Assembly: GCF_018860365.1 (NCBI RefSeq)
Contig: NZ_JAHKPO010000001.1
Span: forward strand, 248,001-312,000
Source of the DNA: Arenibacter algicola
GTDB taxonomy: Bacteria; Bacteroidota; Bacteroidia; Flavobacteriales; Flavobacteriaceae
Length of the DNA stretch: 64,000 nt
Direction: 5' to 3'
Shown here piece by piece: positions 28,201-36,693 of the stretch. The notes below the pieces were generated by a model. That model was not told where the DNA came from. It worked only from the letters and a program-made list of their open reading frames with translations, and did not search any database. A program made the translations under genes and the position numbers. Every line of letters starts with the position of its first letter. Positions within the stretch are counted from its first letter, which is position 1.

Positions 28201-31200
28201 CCTTATTCATTGAAAAGGATCGTAAAATAGTAGCAACACACCTAATTGAATTGCACAATAACTCAAAGACCATTGAAATTCCGGTTACCGCCGATGATTT
28301 GGGTGGATTTGCCATAAATTATAGCTTCTCCGCATACAACGCCTTTCAATCGGGTAGCCTTTCTATTACTGTCCCCTATCCCAGTTCTGAGCTAGAAATT
28401 GAAACAATTACCTTTCGGGATAAGCTGCAGCCTGGCAAAGAGGAAACCTGGTCCTTTAATATTAAAGGCCCCAAAGGTGATAAGGTAACTGCCGAACTGT
28501 TGGCAAGTATGTATGATGCCTCTTTGGATGCCTTTAAAGGACATCATTGGAATTTCTCCCCGAACTACAGGGGGCAATATTACTCCCACAGACACCTCAA
28601 TGCCTATAAAAGTTACGGGATTACCTCCTTTAATACCTATCTAAATTTTGGAGATAGATTTAGTTATGACCCTCAAGATTATGACTCCTTTGATTGGTTC
28701 GGTTTCCACTTTGGATATAGCTATGCCCTATATGACAGAATGGTGATGAAGAGTAGTGCACCAGGTATACAAAGGGCCGAGTTAGCTGAAAGTGAATCCT
28801 TGGAGGAAACCGCAGTAACCGGCAGTGCAGCACCAGCCCCGGAAAACAAGGGGAACAATAACCCAATTGCCCCAATAGAGAATGACAACAAAAATAGCTT
28901 TGACGATATCCAAATCAGGAAAAACCTTCAGGAAACTGCCTTTTTCTTTCCCCAGCTCCTCACCGATAAAGACGGGAATGTTTCCTTTAGTTTCACTACC
29001 CCTGAAGCTTTGACCAAATGGAAGCTACAGCTACTGGCACATACCAAGTCCATGGAAAGCGCCACGTCCACCTTGGAAACCGTTACGCAAAAAGAATTAA
29101 TGGTTACCCCAAATGCACCCCGTTTCTTACGCGAGGGAGATAAAATAACAATCAGCACCAAAATTGCGAATCTAACCAACAAATTGCTCAGTGGCAATGC
29201 CAGGTTGGAATTGGCAGATGCCTTTAGTGGAAAGGATATTACCCGGGAATTATTGATCAGTGACCCACTTTCCGGAACTGTTATGCCCGAAAATACATTT
29301 ACTGTAGATGCCATGGGAAATACCCAAGTGTCCTGGAACTTGAAAATTCCCGAAGGAATTGGAGCCGTACAGTACAAGGTAATGGCCAAGGCGGGTAATT
29401 TTAGCGACGGAGAACAAAATGTACTTCCGGTACTCTCTAACCGAATGTTAGTCACGGAAACCCTGCCAATGTGGGTGCGGGGAAATGAAACCAAGACATT
29501 TACTTTGGATAAATTAAAGAACACTACCTCCACTACCCTAAAGCATCATCAACTTAGCTTGGAGATAACTTCCAATCCGGCATGGTATGCCGTTCAGGCT
29601 CTGCCTTACTTAATGGAATATCCTTATGACTGTAACGAGCAAATATTTTCGAGATATTACGCCAACACTTTGGGAGGGTATATTGCCAATTCCAATCCGA
29701 GAATACAACAGGTATTTAACCAATGGGCCAATTCCGATGCCTTATTGAGCAACCTTGAAAAAAATGAAGAATTAAAATCCATTTTAATCCAGGAAACACC
29801 ATGGTTGCGCGATGCACAATCTGAAACTGAACAAAAGAAACGAATAGCACTGCTCTTCGATCTCAACAAATTGAAAAATGATCAAGACAATGCCTTCAAT
29901 AAACTTGTTCAGAATCAAATGTCGTCCGGGGCTTGGGCCTGGTTCAAGGGAGGCCCCGAAAACCGATTTATTACCCAACATATTGTTACTGGCCTAGGGC
30001 ATCTCAAAAAACTTATACCACCCAGTGGAAGTGAGGAAAAATCCGGGATTGGAAAGAACAGCAATACCAAGGAACAGCAAGTAATAAAAAATGCGGTTGC
30101 CTTTTTGGACGATGAGTTTGTGAAAGAATACGAGCAAATGAAAAAATACGCCACAGACCTTAACAATGACCATTTGAGCCATACCCAAATACATTATATG
30201 TATATGCGCAGTTATTTTCCAGACATCAAGGTTTCCAAAAAAGTAGCTGAAATTATGGATTACTACACCAGCCAGGTACAAAAATATTGGGTAAAAAGGG
30301 ACTTGTATTCAAAAGGGCTACTATCCCTAATTCTCCATAGAAACGGAAATACAGCTACAGCCAATAAAATAATTAAGTCCTTGGAGGAAAATAGTATTTT
30401 GAGTGATGAATTAGGAATGTATTGGAAAGAAAATAGTAATTCCTGGTATTGGTACCAAGCACCAATTGAGACCCAATCCCTGTTAATAGAAGCCTTTTCT
30501 GAAATTAAAGATGATATTAAAACAGTTGACAATCTTAAAATTTGGCTATTGAAGAACAAACAGACCAATCAATGGAAAACTACCAAAGCTACCACTGATG
30601 CAGTATATGCCCTACTTTTAAGGGGAAGTGAATGGTTGTCTGTAACAGAAGCTGTAGACGTCCTGGTTGGAGGTAAAAAAATTGAACCCTCCAAACTCGA
30701 AAATGTACAAGTGGAAGCCGGAACCGGATATTACAAAACCTCCTGGAGCAAAAACGAAATAAGTCCAAAAATGGCAGAGGTTCAACTGAACAAAAAAGGG
30801 GACGGCATTGCTTGGGGAGCTTTGTACTGGCAATATTTTGAAGATTTGGACAAAATAACCCCTGCCGATACACCTTTGAAATTAAAAAAGAAAGTCTTCC
30901 TAAAAAAGAACACGGATACAGGTGAGGTATTGTCTGAAATTAATGGCAAAACAGCTTTACATGTTGGCGATTTAGTTCGTATAAGAATTGAATTAAGGGC
31001 AGATAGACCAATGGAATTTGTACACATGAAAGATATGAGGGCCGCGGGAATGGAACCCATAAATGTGCTTTCCAGCTATAAATGGCAAGATGGCCTGGGA
31101 TATTATGAAAGCACAAAAGATGCCAGTACCAATTTCTTTTTCGACTACTTGCCCAAAGGAATATTTGTGTTCGAATATGACTTAAGGGTCAACAATGCCG

Positions 31201-31292
31201 GGGACTTCAGCAACGGAATTTCCACCATTCAGAGTATGTATGCCCCCGAATTTAGTAGTCATAGCGAGGGAGTGAGGATTCTTATAGAATAA
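25212..31292 (+). CDS. Alpha-2-macroglobulin family protein with thioester
   Basis: A 2026-residue secreted protein. The signal peptide is MKKIATIFTLILFSQMGQSQ with no lipobox. An N-terminal helical region of about 400 residues is followed by macroglobulin domains: FTDRSIYRPGQPLYFKGL is the MG2-like hallmark, then VEEYKRPKFE. A central EETAVTGSAAPAPE linker precedes QETAFFFPQLLTDKDGNVSFSFTTPEALTKW, the A2M domain. The thioester motif YDCNEQ has Cys1474 and is followed by a helical TED-like region and a C-terminal receptor-like domain. The family traps proteases by covalent thioester attack. A start at TTG 25191 is in frame but ATG 25212 begins the signal peptide. No pbpC neighbour is present. 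Confidence 0.93.
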   Translation: MKKIATIFTLILFSQMGQSQSTNDSYSSLWQRVQKLENEAMTKSALDIVTLISKKAKKEQNSVQIIRSLLYTSKYALNLEEDAQLKIVRDFKKEIDQSQFPTKNILEGYLANMYWQYFQQNRYQFYDRTTTEEKVDSIDFRTWDLSTIFNEISVHFDASLQKPLELQQLKVDAYKEILNEQKGSQIYRPTLFDLLAHSALNFYKTSENSITRPADKFELDNPEILCEGKQFVEQQISTRDKTSLQSRALMLYQQLLDFHKPKDEAYVDIDIERLRYIKENAVFPNKDQQYLEVLQNTAESIKNNKNSALYQYEIAMLYREWGNSYQPNIKDEQRWKQKEAMALCESVIEQFPNSRGAEKCKALKSEILSRDLQLTGERHVPVNLPSRLLVEYKNLHTLQLSAHKISQKEIKQLNSLYPEEKVLAFIKKLTEVKNWNAKLINENDHQSHKIEILLPELSNGSYIILATPYTDSENTFAYSPIQVTNLALVEGQTSTDHNFQVIDRNSGKPISGATLKFSYQQNYERPILTKTLVSDEKGLVTLPLSSEHWNNVDILIGTKNEEAFFEDFYVNAKYDQGEEDNLYSCFLFTDRSIYRPGQPLYFKGLAMVQKDDKSSVLTNTKLTVSLMDVNHQEVSQQEFRTNDYGSISGTFILPNNGLTGNYYLKLDSEEVDISGNSYFSVEEYKRPKFETSLESITETYRVNDTISVKGTAKAYAGSLITGAKVSYTVRRVVYYPKWYYWHLPYFDGTPQEIAHGETVTDANGKYEINFKAIPDLSIAKENMPTFNYEVTADVTDLNGETHSATTMVNVGYHALTADIQIDDPLNKDGKNPKITISTYNLNGEFVAAQGSLKMYKLKAPNNVLRPRPWAAPDYDGFGKTKFKELFPHDAFGKEDNPAFWEKGELVWKSSFDTGKSKEIDMGNVKKWLSGKYVIELETKDKFGQLVKDITQTTFYSDKDKLPADNQLFQIKTDKNSYAIGEKAKLTLRSAAEDLTISLFIEKDRKIVATHLIELHNNSKTIEIPVTADDLGGFAINYSFSAYNAFQSGSLSITVPYPSSELEIETITFRDKLQPGKEETWSFNIKGPKGDKVTAELLASMYDASLDAFKGHHWNFSPNYRGQYYSHRHLNAYKSYGITSFNTYLNFGDRFSYDPQDYDSFDWFGFHFGYSYALYDRMVMKSSAPGIQRAELAESESLEETAVTGSAAPAPENKGNNNPIAPIENDNKNSFDDIQIRKNLQETAFFFPQLLTDKDGNVSFSFTTPEALTKWKLQLLAHTKSMESATSTLETVTQKELMVTPNAPRFLREGDKITISTKIANLTNKLLSGNARLELADAFSGKDITRELLISDPLSGTVMPENTFTVDAMGNTQVSWNLKIPEGIGAVQYKVMAKAGNFSDGEQNVLPVLSNRMLVTETLPMWVRGNETKTFTLDKLKNTTSTTLKHHQLSLEITSNPAWYAVQALPYLMEYPYDCNEQIFSRYYANTLGGYIANSNPRIQQVFNQWANSDALLSNLEKNEELKSILIQETPWLRDAQSETEQKKRIALLFDLNKLKNDQDNAFNKLVQNQMSSGAWAWFKGGPENRFITQHIVTGLGHLKKLIPPSGSEEKSGIGKNSNTKEQQVIKNAVAFLDDEFVKEYEQMKKYATDLNNDHLSHTQIHYMYMRSYFPDIKVSKKVAEIMDYYTSQVQKYWVKRDLYSKGLLSLILHRNGNTATANKIIKSLEENSILSDELGMYWKENSNSWYWYQAPIETQSLLIEAFSEIKDDIKTVDNLKIWLLKNKQTNQWKTTKATTDAVYALLLRGSEWLSVTEAVDVLVGGKKIEPSKLENVQVEAGTGYYKTSWSKNEISPKMAEVQLNKKGDGIAWGALYWQYFEDLDKITPADTPLKLKKKVFLKKNTDTGEVLSEINGKTALHVGDLVRIRIELRADRPMEFVHMKDMRAAGMEPINVLSSYKWQDGLGYYESTKDASTNFFFDYLPKGIFVFEYDLRVNNAGDFSNGISTIQSMYAPEFSSHSEGVRILIE

Positions 31293-31370
31293 CAAAAAAA
31301 TAAAATATTGTTAAAAAGGTATTGCTTTTTTTCATAAATTCATAAATAACTAACGTAAAATCAACGAATT

Positions 31371-31745
31371 ATGAACTCTACCTTCTTTATTGCCTTGCGC
31401 TTTGTTTTTGGAATTTTTCTGATCGTCTTCGGGGCGAATAAATTCTTACATTTTATGCCGGCAGGACAAATGTCCGAAGCTGCCATGAACTATTTTTCCG
31501 CCTTAATGAGCACCAATACCCTTTATGTGGTAGCCATAGTGGAGATTCTTTCAGGACTTTCCTTATTGACCAATAAATTTGGTGCGTTAATGATGATTAT
31601 ACTGATGACCGTCTCTGTGAATGCATTATTGTTCAATGCATTTTTGGAACCAGGTTCCATTGGCCTAACTTTGGTATTGCTTGTTCTTAATATAGTAATG
31701 TTGTACGCCTACAAAGAAAGATATAAAGACATACTGAGACCATAA
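31371..31745 (+). CDS. DoxX family membrane protein
   Basis: A 124-residue protein with four predicted membrane helices, spanning almost its whole length. The first helix is FFIALRFVFGIFLIVFGANKFLHFM and the middle one VVAIVEILSGLSLLTNKFGALMMI, both typical of DoxX/DoxD-like proteins. The function in this phylum is not established; related proteins have been linked to redox or quinone processes. It follows the macroglobulin gene after 78 bases and ends before a strong terminator. Confidence 0.88.
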   Translation: MNSTFFIALRFVFGIFLIVFGANKFLHFMPAGQMSEAAMNYFSALMSTNTLYVVAIVEILSGLSLLTNKFGALMMIILMTVSVNALLFNAFLEPGSIGLTLVLLVLNIVMLYAYKERYKDILRP

Positions 31746-31770
31746 CCTCTATAATAACATCATAGAATAT

Positions 31771-31803
31771 AAGAAGCGGGAGCCATAACGGCTCCCGCTT
31801 CTT
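31771..31803. terminator. Bidirectional terminator between doxX and the DUF4136 gene
   Basis: AAGAAGCGGGAGCC pairs perfectly over 14 bp with GGCTCCCGCTTCTT around a five-base loop ATAAC. It lies between two converging genes and has AT-rich flanks on both sides. Confidence 0.88.
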
Positions 31804-31855
31804 ATTTATAATATTTTAACGAATAACATTATAACCTTTACAGAGGCTATATGGA

Positions 31856-32383
31856 CTACTTTCTACTTTTAGGTGGGTATTTTTCAAGAGTTTTGGTCAC
31901 CAATGCCTGTATTTTATCTTCCCTTTCACTGGGAGAACTGTTTTCCCTTAGACTACTTACTGTAATGGCCTGCCAAAAAAGTTCATCCTTTTGACTGTCT
32001 ACAAAATCGAACTGAATTTCCCGTTCCACATTCGTTGCTCCCACCGGAATACCAATTGTCATTCCACCACCAACGTTTCTCCCTGTACCCCCTATACCTA
32101 CCCCTACGGTATTATTTCTAGGGGCCTGGAAAGAACTGCTCAAAATATTAATTAAAAATTCAGGCTCTTCGGATAACAAAAAACCTTTTCCCCGCATAGT
32201 AGAATCAATGGCCCTTAATAATCGCCGGGCATCCAATTCACTTAAACCAGTATCCATGTCAGAATAGTAGTTATAGGTAGTATATTTAGAATAATCAGTG
32301 TCCCGATCATAGTCATAATTTACACGAATAGCACTACAGGAAACTAAAAAGAGCAAGAGTAAGAATGGGATTATACTTTTCAT
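31856..32383 (-). CDS. DUF4136 lipoprotein
   Basis: A 175-residue predicted lipoprotein. The signal is MKSIIPFLLLLFLVSCSAI, with the lipobox LVSC. The mature part (VNYDYDRDTDYSKYTTYNYY) is the DUF4136 start, followed by LDARRLLRAIDSTMRGKGF and a glycine-rich GVGIGGTGRNVGGGMTIGIP stretch. The function is unknown. The residue after Cys is Ser, so surface export by the flavobacterial lipoprotein signal is not indicated. Confidence 0.88.
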   Translation of the reverse strand: MKSIIPFLLLLFLVSCSAIRVNYDYDRDTDYSKYTTYNYYSDMDTGLSELDARRLLRAIDSTMRGKGFLLSEEPEFLINILSSSFQAPRNNTVGVGIGGTGRNVGGGMTIGIPVGATNVEREIQFDFVDSQKDELFWQAITVSSLRENSSPSEREDKIQALVTKTLEKYPPKSRK

Positions 32384-32547
32384 TATTCCAATTTTTATAA
32401 GAGCCTGCTTAAGAAATTGTTATTTCCTAAATAGACTCTAAAATAGTGAAAAATATTATGCCGTTTTTTATGAGGGCAAGTATTCGTTAAAACGCAGGGT
32501 ATTACAACTATTAAAAACGAGCATATGGATATATAAAAAAAATTGGG

Positions 32548-33549
32548 CTATTTATTCAACATGGCCCACAATCTGTCCTTAAGTTCCACCAGCCCTATTT
32601 GGGCCACGGAAGATATGAACATATAGGGCACATCTTTGAAATCTTTATCCAGTTCAATCCTCATTTCTGCAATAAGCTCCTCGTCCAACATATCTGTTTT
32701 GGAGATGGCGATCAACCGGTCCTTGTCCAATAGTTCGGGATTATATCTGCGCAGCTCGTCCAACAGGATTTCATATTCCTTGGAAATATCCTTGCTGTCT
32801 GCAGGAATCAGGAACAGCAAAGTTGAATTACGCTCTATATGTCTTAAAAAATAATGTCCTAGACCCTTTCCCTCGGCTGCCCCTTCTATAATACCGGGAA
32901 TATCCGCAATAACAAAACTTTTAAAATCCCTGTATTCCACAATCCCCAAATTGGGTTTTAGGGTCGTAAATTCATAATCTGCTATCTTGGGCTGGGCAGA
33001 GGTAAGAACGGATAATAGGGTAGATTTACCAGCATTTGGAAAACCCACCAAACCTACGTCGGCCAATACTTTCAACTCCATGATAAGGTCCAATTCCTGG
33101 CCACTTATACCGGGTTGGGCGTATCTTGGCGTCTGGTTGGTAGCTGTTCTAAAATGCCAGTTACCACGACCTCCCATGCCTCCTTCCAAAAGAATTTTCT
33201 CTTCCTGGTCCTCGGTAATCTCCATTAAAACTTCTAGGGTTTCAGCATCTTTAATAACAGTCCCCAATGGCACCTCCAAATACACATCCTGTCCGTCTGC
33301 ACCACTACTTCGGTTCTTACTGCCATGCTCCCCATGACCGGCCCTAAAAGTTCTGGTGAACTTAAAACCCAACAGGGTCCATAAATTTTTATTGCCACGG
33401 ACAATAATGTGACCACCACGACCACCATCACCACCATCTGGCCCTCCTTTTGTGATAAACTTTTCCCTATGCAAATGCACTGAACCTTTTCCTCCGTTAC
33501 CGGATTCCAAGTGCACTTTAACATAATCCACAAAATTTCCTTCCGTCAT
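32548..33549 (-). CDS. obg: GTPase Obg
   Basis: Essential ribosome-associated GTPase. The 333 residues begin with the glycine-rich Obg fold ([36 protein letters not shown]). The G domain carries [14 protein letters not shown] (G1) near residue 166, FTTLKPNLG (G2), [19 protein letters not shown] (G3) and ISKTDM (G4). The optional C-terminal OCT domain is absent, which is common in the group. It lies just downstream of the HPRT-adenylate kinase fusion on the same strand. Confidence 0.97.
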   Translation of the reverse strand: MTEGNFVDYVKVHLESGNGGKGSVHLHREKFITKGGPDGGDGGRGGHIIVRGNKNLWTLLGFKFTRTFRAGHGEHGSKNRSSGADGQDVYLEVPLGTVIKDAETLEVLMEITEDQEEKILLEGGMGGRGNWHFRTATNQTPRYAQPGISGQELDLIMELKVLADVGLVGFPNAGKSTLLSVLTSAQPKIADYEFTTLKPNLGIVEYRDFKSFVIADIPGIIEGAAEGKGLGHYFLRHIERNSTLLFLIPADSKDISKEYEILLDELRRYNPELLDKDRLIAISKTDMLDEELIAEMRIELDKDFKDVPYMFISSVAQIGLVELKDRLWAMLNK

Positions 33550-33714
33550 TTTTTTAGTTTATTATTCCAAGTTCTGTCAAAGTAGGATTACAAAATTCCT
33601 GTAGTTCAACTTTTAAACCAAGAAATTATGAGTGGGCAGATTATAAGAACCCCTGGGGCATTTTTCAAGGCAATTCCTCTTTACTGGGAGTATATATTTC
33701 AGTACACCCCGAAA

Positions 33715-34830
33715 TTAGACTGCCTGCAGCTCCTCTATTACTTTTGCCAAGCGGCTTGTAATGTCTTCTATAGAACCTATTCCGTTGACACTATGAAATT
33801 TCCCCTGATCATCATAGTAATCCTTTAAGGGAGCTGTTTTTTCATTGTATTCATCAAAACGGTTACGGATCATTTTTTCGTCCTGGTCGTCGCTTCTACC
33901 ACTAACTTTACCACGTTCCAATAATCTTTGTATCAATACTTCATCATTGGCTTCCAAGGCAATAGTAGCATCGATCCTCATCTCCTTACTTACCAAAAAA
34001 TCATCCAATGCTTTGGCCTGTGCCGTAGTTCTTGGGAAACCGTCAAAGATAAATCCGCTGGCTTCGGGGTTTTTCTCCACCTCATCCTGTAGCATTTTAA
34101 TGGTAACCTCGTCCGGCACCAATTCACCTTTATCTATATATGACTTTGCCAGTGTTCCCAGTTCGGTACCATTCTTAATATTATAACGAAAGACATCTCC
34201 AGTTGAAATATGCTTTAAATTATACTTTTCCTTTAAAAATGAAGCCTGCGTGCCCTTTCCTGCACCAGGTTTTCCAAACAAAACTAGGTTTATCATGTGC
34301 TTTTGGTTTAGTTGATATACTGCTCTTAAATTTCTTCCCAATTCATTATAATCCAATCCATAGCCTACTATAAACTTATCTTCGATTTTCAAACCAAAAT
34401 AGTCTATATCATACTCCCCGTTATACACTTCTGATTTGTAAAACAAGGTGGCAATTTTAAATTCCTTTACCTTGGTATTGGAAAATAGGTCTATTAATTT
34501 TTTAACGGTCCTACCTGTATCTATAATATCTTCCAGGATAATAACACTTCTGCCCTCAATATTTTCCGGAACATCCAAGAGCGATTCCACAATTCCCGTA
34601 GAAGTAAGTCCCTGATAGGAGCTTAAACGAACAAAGGAAACCTCACAAGGGTGTGGATAGGCCTTTAGAAAATCGGAAACGAACATAAATGCCCCGTTTA
34701 GGACACCCACAAATATGGGAGTTTCCTTCTTGTAATCCACAGCGACCTGGTCCGCAATCTTTTTAATCGCGGCCATAATCTCACCTTCACTTATAAAAGG
34801 CTTAAAATATTTGTCGTGTAGCTTAATCAA
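33715..34830 (-). CDS. Fused hypoxanthine phosphoribosyltransferase and adenylate kinase
   Basis: One 371-residue protein with two complete enzymes. Residues 1-175 are HPRT: VGVLNGAFMF, then the PRPP loop VIILEDIIDTGRT near residues 97-109, and a DYFGLKIEDKFIVGYGLDY end. Residues 179-371 are adenylate kinase: LFGKPGAGKGTQ P-loop, ISTGDVFR, FDGFPRTTAQA and a short lid without zinc cysteines (LLERGKVSGRSDD). The linker is only QLNQKH. HPRT makes IMP or GMP, and ADK interconverts adenylates. Met179 (codon at 34296-34294) is the natural ADK start, so internal initiation is possible but not shown. It is divergent from purK. Confidence 0.95.
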   Translation of the reverse strand: MIKLHDKYFKPFISEGEIMAAIKKIADQVAVDYKKETPIFVGVLNGAFMFVSDFLKAYPHPCEVSFVRLSSYQGLTSTGIVESLLDVPENIEGRSVIILEDIIDTGRTVKKLIDLFSNTKVKEFKIATLFYKSEVYNGEYDIDYFGLKIEDKFIVGYGLDYNELGRNLRAVYQLNQKHMINLVLFGKPGAGKGTQASFLKEKYNLKHISTGDVFRYNIKNGTELGTLAKSYIDKGELVPDEVTIKMLQDEVEKNPEASGFIFDGFPRTTAQAKALDDFLVSKEMRIDATIALEANDEVLIQRLLERGKVSGRSDDQDEKMIRNRFDEYNEKTAPLKDYYDDQGKFHSVNGIGSIEDITSRLAKVIEELQAV

Positions 34831-34861
34831 GACTAATGTTTTTATAATAAATTCAAGATGC

Positions 34862-34869
34862 CAAATATA
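34862..34869 (-). promoter_or_regulatory. -7 promoter element of the HPRT-ADK gene
   Basis: The minus strand reads TATATTTG, a full TAnnTTTG match, 32 bases before the ATG. It shares a 144-bp divergent region with the purK promoter. Confidence 0.55.
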
Positions 34870-34923
34870 GCACTTTGATTTCTCTTTTTTAATGGTCTAG
34901 GCCTAGTTTCTAAGATTTAGCTG

Positions 34924-34931
34924 TATTTTTG
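34924..34931 (+). promoter_or_regulatory. -7 promoter element of purK-purE
   Basis: TATTTTTG matches TAnnTTTG in full, 44 bases before the purK ATG. No purine riboswitch or other leader structure is visible in the short leader. Confidence 0.55.
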
Positions 34932-34974
34932 TTCCTAATATACAATCTACTTTAATACAAGCGAATCATTTCCA

Positions 34975-36129
34975 ATGAACTATTTTTCTTCTGATTTTAA
35001 ACTAGGAATACTAGGAGGCGGTCAATTAGGTAAAATGCTTTTGTACGAAACAAGAAAATTTGACATCCACACCAAGGTATTGGACCCGTCCGACGAAGCT
35101 CCTTCCAAAATAGCCTGCAATGAATTTTTTAAGGGCGATTTAATGGATTTTGAGGCGGTTTATGCGCTTGGCAAAAAAGTAGATGTGCTTACCATAGAAA
35201 TCGAGAACGTAAACCTTGATGCCCTGGAAAAATTAGAGGATGAAGGTCTAAAGGTATTTCCGCCCACTAGAGCACTGCGCATTATTCAGAACAAGGCAAA
35301 ACAAAAACTGTTTTATGTGGACAACAATATCCCCACTGCAGATTTTCAGCGTTTCGCTTATAAAAGTGAGATTGAAGACAGTGTTGCCAATGGCGGACTA
35401 AAATTCCCTTTTATTTGGAAAGCCACACAATTTGGATATGACGGTCAGGGGGTTAAGGTAGTTCGTAAACTGGAAGATCTGAACGGTCTGCCTGCTGGGG
35501 AATGCATCACAGAAGAAATGATAAATTTCAAGAATGAACTTGCGGTAATAGTAGCACGGAGTGCCAGCGGTGAAGTTAAAACCTATCCCGTAGTGGAAAT
35601 GGAATTCCACCCCGAAGCCAATCAGGTGGAATATGTTATTTGTCCCGCACGTATAGATGCCAAAGTCGCCGAAAAAGCTCAGGAAATAGCGCTTCAACTA
35701 TCCCATAAAATAAAGCATGTTGGACTTTTGGCCGTGGAAATGTTCCAGACCCAGGACGATAAAATTCTGGTAAACGAAGTAGCCCCAAGACCCCACAACA
35801 GTGGCCATTACAGTATTGAAGCAAGTTATACCAACCAATTTGAACAACATATCCGTGCCATTTTAGACCTTCCTTTGGGAAATACGGCCAGTAAAGTTGC
35901 CGGCATAATGGTGAATTTAGTAGGTGCAGAAGGCCATACAGGAAATGTGGTCTATGAAAATATGGAGGAAATTTTGAGCCTGGATGGTGTTACTCCTCAT
36001 ATTTACGGTAAAAAACAGACCAGGCCTTTCAGAAAAATGGGCCATGTTACCATAGTGAACAACGACATTAAGGAGGCAAGAAAAATAGCCGAACAAGTCA
36101 AGAATACAATAAAAGTGATTAGCGAATAA
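34975..36129 (+). CDS. purK: 5-(carboxyamino)imidazole ribonucleotide synthase
   Basis: Carboxylates aminoimidazole ribonucleotide with ATP and bicarbonate in purine synthesis. The 384 residues are an ATP-grasp enzyme: LGILGGGQLGKML at the start, then PTRALRIIQNKAKQK, FIWKATQFGYDGQGVKVV and the metal site VNEVAPRPHNSGHYSIEA near residue 265. purE follows after 14 bases. The HPRT-ADK gene divergent from it belongs to purine salvage, so de novo and salvage steps share a control region. Confidence 0.97.
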   Translation: MNYFSSDFKLGILGGGQLGKMLLYETRKFDIHTKVLDPSDEAPSKIACNEFFKGDLMDFEAVYALGKKVDVLTIEIENVNLDALEKLEDEGLKVFPPTRALRIIQNKAKQKLFYVDNNIPTADFQRFAYKSEIEDSVANGGLKFPFIWKATQFGYDGQGVKVVRKLEDLNGLPAGECITEEMINFKNELAVIVARSASGEVKTYPVVEMEFHPEANQVEYVICPARIDAKVAEKAQEIALQLSHKIKHVGLLAVEMFQTQDDKILVNEVAPRPHNSGHYSIEASYTNQFEQHIRAILDLPLGNTASKVAGIMVNLVGAEGHTGNVVYENMEEILSLDGVTPHIYGKKQTRPFRKMGHVTIVNNDIKEARKIAEQVKNTIKVISE

Positions 36130-36143
36130 AAATTTTCAATGAT

Positions 36144-36644
36144 ATGAGTAAAGTAGCCGTAGTTATGGGAAGTACCAGCGACCTCCCTGTTATGCAAGAA
36201 GCCATTGATATATTAAAAGGTTTTGATATTGAGGTAGATGTCGATATTGTCTCTGCCCACCGTACCCCGGAAAAATTGTTCGATTTCAGCAAGAATGCCC
36301 ATAAAAATGGGTACTCTGTAATTATTGCCGGTGCAGGCGGTGCAGCACATTTACCAGGAATGGTGGCATCCATGTCCCCTTTACCTGTTATAGGTGTTCC
36401 CGTAAAAAGCAGTAATTCCATAGACGGCTGGGATTCCGTGCTATCCATTCTCCAAATGCCCGGCGGTGTTCCCGTGGCGACAGTAGCTCTTAATGGCGCA
36501 AAAAATGCCGGAATACTGGCAGCCCAGATCATTGGAAGCTCGGACAAATGTGTCCTGGACAAAATTATCTTATACAAAGAAGGCTTAAAGCAAAAGGTCA
36601 TGGACGGAGCCGAGGAAATGAAAAAAGCAAACCTTAAAAAGTAA
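36144..36644 (+). CDS. purE: 5-(carboxyamino)imidazole ribonucleotide mutase
   Basis: Class I PurE, converting N5-CAIR to CAIR, the step after PurK. The 166 residues show VVMGSTSDLPVMQEA at the start, VSAHRTPEKLFDFS with the active-site histidine and AGAGGAAHLPGMVAS. These are the standard substrate-binding segments. The gene starts 14 bases after purK, and a peptidase gene follows 49 bases later on the same strand. Confidence 0.97.
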   Translation: MSKVAVVMGSTSDLPVMQEAIDILKGFDIEVDVDIVSAHRTPEKLFDFSKNAHKNGYSVIIAGAGGAAHLPGMVASMSPLPVIGVPVKSSNSIDGWDSVLSILQMPGGVPVATVALNGAKNAGILAAQIIGSSDKCVLDKIILYKEGLKQKVMDGAEEMKKANLKK

Positions 36645-36693
36645 ACAGTCTTTACAAATCATTTTACCATTAAAAAAAACGCAATACCCTCAT

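Noticed and set aside
33628-33828. Small plus-strand frame between obg and the HPRT-ADK gene
   Set aside because: Most of it is antisense to the end of the adenylate kinase domain and it has no recognisable features.
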